Source: JAKLIX01 sp964605655 (GTDB taxonomy: Bacteria; Bacteroidota; Bacteroidia; Bacteroidales; CAIXZF01). From it: DNA of 64,000 nucleotides. The notes beneath the pieces are model-generated. The model searched no databases. It was not told the origin of the DNA and saw only the letters and a program-made list of their open reading frames with translations. Below are positions 61,023 through 64,000 of this stretch, one piece after another. The DNA is taken from the NCBI GenBank assembly GCA_964605655.1, contig CAZSDK010000008.1:62001-126000 (forward strand). The letters are read 5' to 3'. The translations under genes were made by a program, and so were the position numbers. Numbering within the stretch: position 1 is the stretch's first letter; every line of letters begins with the position of its first letter.

Positions 61023-61490
61023 TTACTTTTTCGGTGCAGGTTTGTTCTTCAGCTTGTCAGCATTTGCCTTTCTTAAAGAATCCAGTTTTTTCACTCTTTT
61101 CAGTGAATCTTCTTTGGATAGCTTAGGTTTCGGAGCGTTCACCTTGTTATGATTCTCACTTTGCCCTTTTGCTTTGAGTGCAGCCCTAATCGAATCTATT
61201 TTATGAGCTCTTTTGAGGGAATCTTCCTTTGATAATTTGGGTCTTCCTTCTTTGGCTCTTTTGTCTGCCATCACCTTTCTTAAAGAATCCAGGCGATGTT
61301 GCCTCTTTATGGAGTCTTGTTTTGATAATTTTGGTTTCTGTGGTGCTGCCACGGGAGCAGATTTGAGATTATCCTGCTTTACCGTCGTTGGGGTTGGTTT
61401 CTGATTAGAAGCGGGTTTCTGGTCCTGGGAGTACAGCTGAAGGCTGGCTAAGAACATCAGTGCCGTGCTGAAAATGACAATTCTTTTCAT
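61023..61490 (-). CDS. Secreted Lys-rich repeat protein of unknown function
   Basis: 155 residues: signal peptide (MKRIVIFSTALMFLASLQLYS), a Pro/Gln linker, then three repeats of the pattern PKLSKEDSLKRxxKLDSLRK, very basic and probably helical. No family recognised. The repeats could bind acidic polymers such as nucleic acids or cell-surface sugars, but this is a guess. Convergent with prmC. Confidence 0.6.
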   Translation of the reverse strand: MKRIVIFSTALMFLASLQLYSQDQKPASNQKPTPTTVKQDNLKSAPVAAPQKPKLSKQDSIKRQHRLDSLRKVMADKRAKEGRPKLSKEDSLKRAHKIDSIRAALKAKGQSENHNKVNAPKPKLSKEDSLKRVKKLDSLRKANADKLKNKPAPKK

Positions 61491-61513
61491 GGGTTGATAA
61501 TTAAAATTTGACC

Positions 61514-61521
61514 CAAATCTA
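61514..61521 (-). promoter_or_regulatory. Possible -7 element for the Lys-rich secreted protein
   Basis: TAGATTTG on the minus strand fits TAnnTTTG, 23 bases before the ATG at 61490. It lies in a 7-bp inverted repeat (CCCAAAT...ATTTGGG, 61512-61535). No -33 TTG found. Confidence 0.35.
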
Positions 61522-61584
61522 TTGCAATATTTGGGCCACTGTTCCTGATTTATGATTTTTTAACGAAATCTTTATGCATGAATC

Positions 61585-62178
61585 TTAATAATAAATTCTT
61601 TCAACAGGATGTTGCAGTTCTCCAATATCCAACATGGCATTAATGTAAGAAACATGACTGAATTCCTGCAGATCAGCAGGATGAATATCCCTGACAGTTA
61701 GCGTTCTGTTTTCAATCAGCCGGTTTCTCCTGGTACCAGGTAACAAACAGGAAGCAGGAGTAAACCACGTCTCATCTTTTAAAAAGGCCAGGTTGGAGAA
61801 ACTGCTGTCGGTAATCATCCCGTCTTTCACAAAGAGGTACTCATCGAATTCAGGAAACTCCCTTTTCACTTTGTCGAATGCTCTTCTTTCTAAAAATTTA
61901 TGGGGATAACATATCGTATCATCGAAGATGAGCCTTGGAATTTTTATATTCCTCTTCTGATATTGACTCAGCTCAATAGATTGAATTTTAGTGTCATAGA
62001 TTATTTTTAACTTGAAAATACCAGGACCGCAGATCAGGGGTATCTGATCAGGAGAAAGAAGGATATTATCTCTGCTGGAAAAGAGGACGCTGCGGGAATG
62101 ATTCATTCGTGCCAGATGCTCGGGCAGATGCAGTATGGTCTGATCTTCTACACGTATGCTTTCAAACAATAGGCACAT
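61585..62178 (-). CDS. pabC: Aminotransferase class IV, aminodeoxychorismate lyase-like (PabC)
   Basis: 197 residues from the ATG at 62178; an upstream TTG is possible. Short class-IV PLP fold with Lys in YPHKFLERR and the DGMITDSSFSNLAF block; the usual Glu of the G-x-I-x-E-x-x-x-S-N motif is Asp here. It overlaps pabB by 17 bases, supporting a role in p-aminobenzoate (folate) synthesis by removing pyruvate from aminodeoxychorismate. Confidence 0.82.
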   Translation of the reverse strand: MCLLFESIRVEDQTILHLPEHLARMNHSRSVLFSSRDNILLSPDQIPLICGPGIFKLKIIYDTKIQSIELSQYQKRNIKIPRLIFDDTICYPHKFLERRAFDKVKREFPEFDEYLFVKDGMITDSSFSNLAFLKDETWFTPASCLLPGTRRNRLIENRTLTVRDIHPADLQEFSHVSYINAMLDIGELQHPVERIYY

Positions 62179-63190
62179 AAACCTTATCAATCATTTCCTG
62201 GTACTCCTCCTTACAATCACTCATAGCCGTAATACCTCCGCCACTTCTGAAGTTCTTTCCTTCTTTCGTTTGCTCAATATATCGGATCATTACTGCCGAC
62301 CATAGTTGATGGCCATCGAATAATCCAAAAACCCCCGTAAAAAATCCCCTGGGACCCGGCTCTGCCTCACGAATAATCTCTAAGGTCTTCTTTTTTGGGG
62401 CGCCACTCACAGAACCCGCCGGAAGGAGACTTTTCATGATGTCACCTATATGGGCTTTGTAGTCGACAGGTAGTGTCCCCCTGATGTGAGAGCTCACCTG
62501 CAATAAGGACTTGTAATTGGTGTTAATTTTTTCAATATACCTAAATTTCAATACCTTAACCTCGGTTGCCACCTTGCTTAAATCGTTCCTTATCAAGTCA
62601 ACGATGGTAAAGTGTTCCGCCTTTTCTTTCAGGTTATTAAGAATCTTGTCTTCAGCATGGGATACATGGGCATCAATCGTACCCTTCATCGGGAAGGACG
62701 AGATCATGCCGTTCTCAATAAAAACAAATGGTTCAGGTGAAAAAACAACAAAATCGTTGTCAATCAGTAGTTTAAACGGAGCATTGCTGTGCGTGAAAAG
62801 ATCAGTCAGGCTTAGGTCCGTTCTGATGGGAGTCGGAAAGGTAAGGTTGACCAGGTAGGAATTTCCATACTGAATGTGTCGAAGGACCTTATGAAAGGAC
62901 CTTTGATAATCCTGGAAATCAACAGGGCATCTGGAAAACGAAAAACGAAGGCTGGATTTGGCTGTGAAGGAGTGGTTTTTGTGATGAAGGATCTGATAAT
63001 AAACTCCTTTGGAAGCTGCTTCCTCTTTTGGGATTACCATGCCTGAATTCCCTTCAAAATTAATAATAAAGAGAAAGGGGACTTTCTCCAGGCCAAGCTT
63101 GTTCATTTGAAGGGCCCAATCCTTAAAAGTCGCTGGTTTATCCAAAATATTGATGGGATGAAGCAATGACAAAGGTAAGGATTCGACCAA
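62162..63190 (-). CDS. pabB: Aminodeoxychorismate synthase component I (PabB)
   Basis: 342 residues if the TTG at 63190 is used; a -7-like box at 63170-63177 would put the true start further in, possibly at a TTG near 63150 or the ATG at 63106. Chorismate-binding fold with the Bacteroidota-type short N-terminus; PAGSVSGAPKKK and FRSGGGITAMSD are the conserved active-site blocks. With PabA it aminates chorismate. Overlaps pabC and is divergent from pabA. Confidence 0.9.
   Translation of the reverse strand: MVESLPLSLLHPINILDKPATFKDWALQMNKLGLEKVPFLFIINFEGNSGMVIPKEEAASKGVYYQILHHKNHSFTAKSSLRFSFSRCPVDFQDYQRSFHKVLRHIQYGNSYLVNLTFPTPIRTDLSLTDLFTHSNAPFKLLIDNDFVVFSPEPFVFIENGMISSFPMKGTIDAHVSHAEDKILNNLKEKAEHFTIVDLIRNDLSKVATEVKVLKFRYIEKINTNYKSLLQVSSHIRGTLPVDYKAHIGDIMKSLLPAGSVSGAPKKKTLEIIREAEPGPRGFFTGVFGLFDGHQLWSAVMIRYIEQTKEGKNFRSGGGITAMSDCKEEYQEMIDKVYVPIV
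63170..63177 (-). promoter_or_regulatory. Possible -7 element of the pabBC transcript
   Basis: TACCTTTG on the minus strand. It lies inside the most upstream reading of pabB, so if real it decides for a later start. Confidence 0.3.
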
Positions 63191-63203
63191 GGTCAGACTT
63201 TAC

Positions 63204-63211
63204 TAATTTTG
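63204..63211 (+). promoter_or_regulatory. Possible -7 element of pabA
   Basis: TAATTTTG, 24 bases before the pabA ATG, with AAGGAG at 63219-63224 as a ribosome site. Confidence 0.4.
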
Positions 63212-63235
63212 AAAAAACAAAGGAGTTGATCTCTT

Positions 63236-63808
63236 ATGGCCAGGATCCTTCTTATCGACAATTACGATTCTTTTACCTTCAACCTGGTAGAAGTAATACG
63301 TTGTTTTTCTGATATTTCAATTGATATTTGCCAGAACGATAGAATCCCGTGGGGGGAAATGAACCTCTATGAGAAAATTCTTATCTCACCAGGTCCGGGT
63401 ATTCCCGGGGAAGCGGGATCTCTTTGTAAATTGATTCAGGAATTCTCACCAACCAAAGATATTCTGGGTGTTTGTCTTGGGCACCAGGCGATTGCCAAAG
63501 TCTTTGGAGCAGAACTGATTCAGATGGCCAGAGTATCACACGGTTTGGAAACAACTATTATTGTTAAAGCTCCGGAGGATAAGCTTTTTATCGGGCTTCC
63601 TGAAATCCAGAAAGTGGGATTGTACCATAGCTGGGCAGTGAATGCAGACCGGCTTCCTTCCTGCCTTGAAATCACCGCACTTTCGGAGCAGGGGATTGTG
63701 ATGGGGATAAGGCACCGGGCCTTTCAGGTCAGGGGGGTGCAGTTCCATCCGGAGTCTTATATTTCAGAGCACGGTCCTCAGATGTTAAAGCGTTGGATAT
63801 CAGGTTGA
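63236..63808 (+). CDS. pabA: Glutamine amidotransferase PabA/TrpG
   Basis: 190 residues, class-I amidotransferase with triad Cys in GVCLGHQ and His-Glu in FHPES. N-terminal LLIDNYDSFTFNLVE is the family opening. The location beside pabB and pabC favours p-aminobenzoate over tryptophan synthesis, although some bacteria share one subunit between both. Divergent from pabB with a 45-base gap. Confidence 0.92.
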   Translation: MARILLIDNYDSFTFNLVEVIRCFSDISIDICQNDRIPWGEMNLYEKILISPGPGIPGEAGSLCKLIQEFSPTKDILGVCLGHQAIAKVFGAELIQMARVSHGLETTIIVKAPEDKLFIGLPEIQKVGLYHSWAVNADRLPSCLEITALSEQGIVMGIRHRAFQVRGVQFHPESYISEHGPQMLKRWISG

Positions 63809-63812
63809 TATA

Positions 63813-63998
63813 CTAACAACGGCAGAACCCTAATCTCATCATGATGATAACGGCCCCGGTGATATAGGCAAGTATCCAATAAACATAGGCTGCCAGCGAC
63901 GCACGGACAAATCGGGTCTTCAGCATCATGTTCATTCCTCTTCTCCTGGCATTTCTGTATGTAAAGACCGTATCGGTGAGCATACCGGCCAGGGATGA
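63813..63998 (-). CDS. C-terminal end of a small membrane protein (5' end outside window)
   Basis: The minus strand is open from the window edge to a TAG at 63813: 61 residues, with a basic stretch (YRNARRRG) followed by one clear membrane helix (YVYWILAYITGAVIIMM). Not recognised. The last residues are LGFCRC. Convergent with pabA, 4 bases apart. Confidence 0.45.
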   Translation of the reverse strand, partial: SSLAGMLTDTVFTYRNARRRGMNMMLKTRFVRASLAAYVYWILAYITGAVIIMMRLGFCRC

Positions 63999-64000
63999 AT

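Overview
This window reads as the chromosome of an anaerobic, hydrogen-metabolising member of the Bacteroidota, probably near the Bacteroidales/Marinilabiliales. Three lines of evidence support this. At least five secreted proteins end in the 'YPNP...G.Y' type-IX secretion (T9SS) sorting domain. Several promoters fit the Bacteroidota pattern (TTG/TTTG at -33, TAnnTTTG at -7), and Shine-Dalgarno sequences are mostly absent. Three separate [FeFe]-hydrogenase operons are also present. No tRNA, rRNA, CRISPR array, transposase or prophage gene was seen.

Layout. 1-9.2 kb: the end of a CCA-adding enzyme, a pRiA4b ORF-3-like protein, a large multi-PAS hybrid histidine kinase, ClpB, a membrane metallophosphoesterase and a small membrane protein. 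9.2-11.2 kb (minus strand): the H-cluster maturase HydG followed by two tandem TM1266-type small proteins. 11.3-21.4 kb (minus strand): a very tight run of nine genes read from about 21.4 kb. It encodes a HydC-like protein, a HydB-like protein with altered nucleotide-site motifs, a HydA-like protein that lacks most of the catalytic proton path, a [FeFe]-hydrogenase domain fused to a histidine kinase, a lone receiver, a receiver-kinase hybrid, the NADH/NAD sensor Rex, a RibF with a degenerate kinase half, and an MBL-fold hydrolase. Divergent from it, 21.6-24.9 kb (plus): a thioredoxin-like 2Fe-2S protein, a PAS-carrying sensory [FeFe] hydrogenase and a SpoIIE/PP2C-type phosphatase, all overlapping by ATGA. 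A cupin and a DUF438-hemerythrin-PAS-DUF2249 protein follow.

27-49.9 kb: a C69 dipeptidase, a dockerin-bearing giant T9SS protein, a stand-alone EF-G, more T9SS proteins (13-box BNR propeller, CotH/lamin-tail, arylsulfotransferase-like, seven-blade regulator propeller), a GT2 plus membrane-protein pair, an OmpA porin and small secreted proteins. 49.9-54.1 kb: a canonical trimeric HydABC-type (bifurcating-architecture) hydrogenase. 54.4-57.9 kb: a second trimer with a short HydB and a TSCSP active-site variant. 58.2-64 kb: housekeeping genes (truA, ribD, prmC, pabABC) and the end of a small membrane protein.

How it works together (inference). Rex-type palindromes (TTGTTAA-N4-TTAACAA, perfect or one mismatch) sit next to or inside the promoters of all three hydrogenase operons, and rex itself lies in the first. 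This suggests NADH/NAD-controlled expression of two H2-producing enzymes plus a sensory locus that may read H2 or redox state through H-cluster proteins with altered catalysis. The 13-25 kb divergent sensory locus is the best candidate for an undescribed system.
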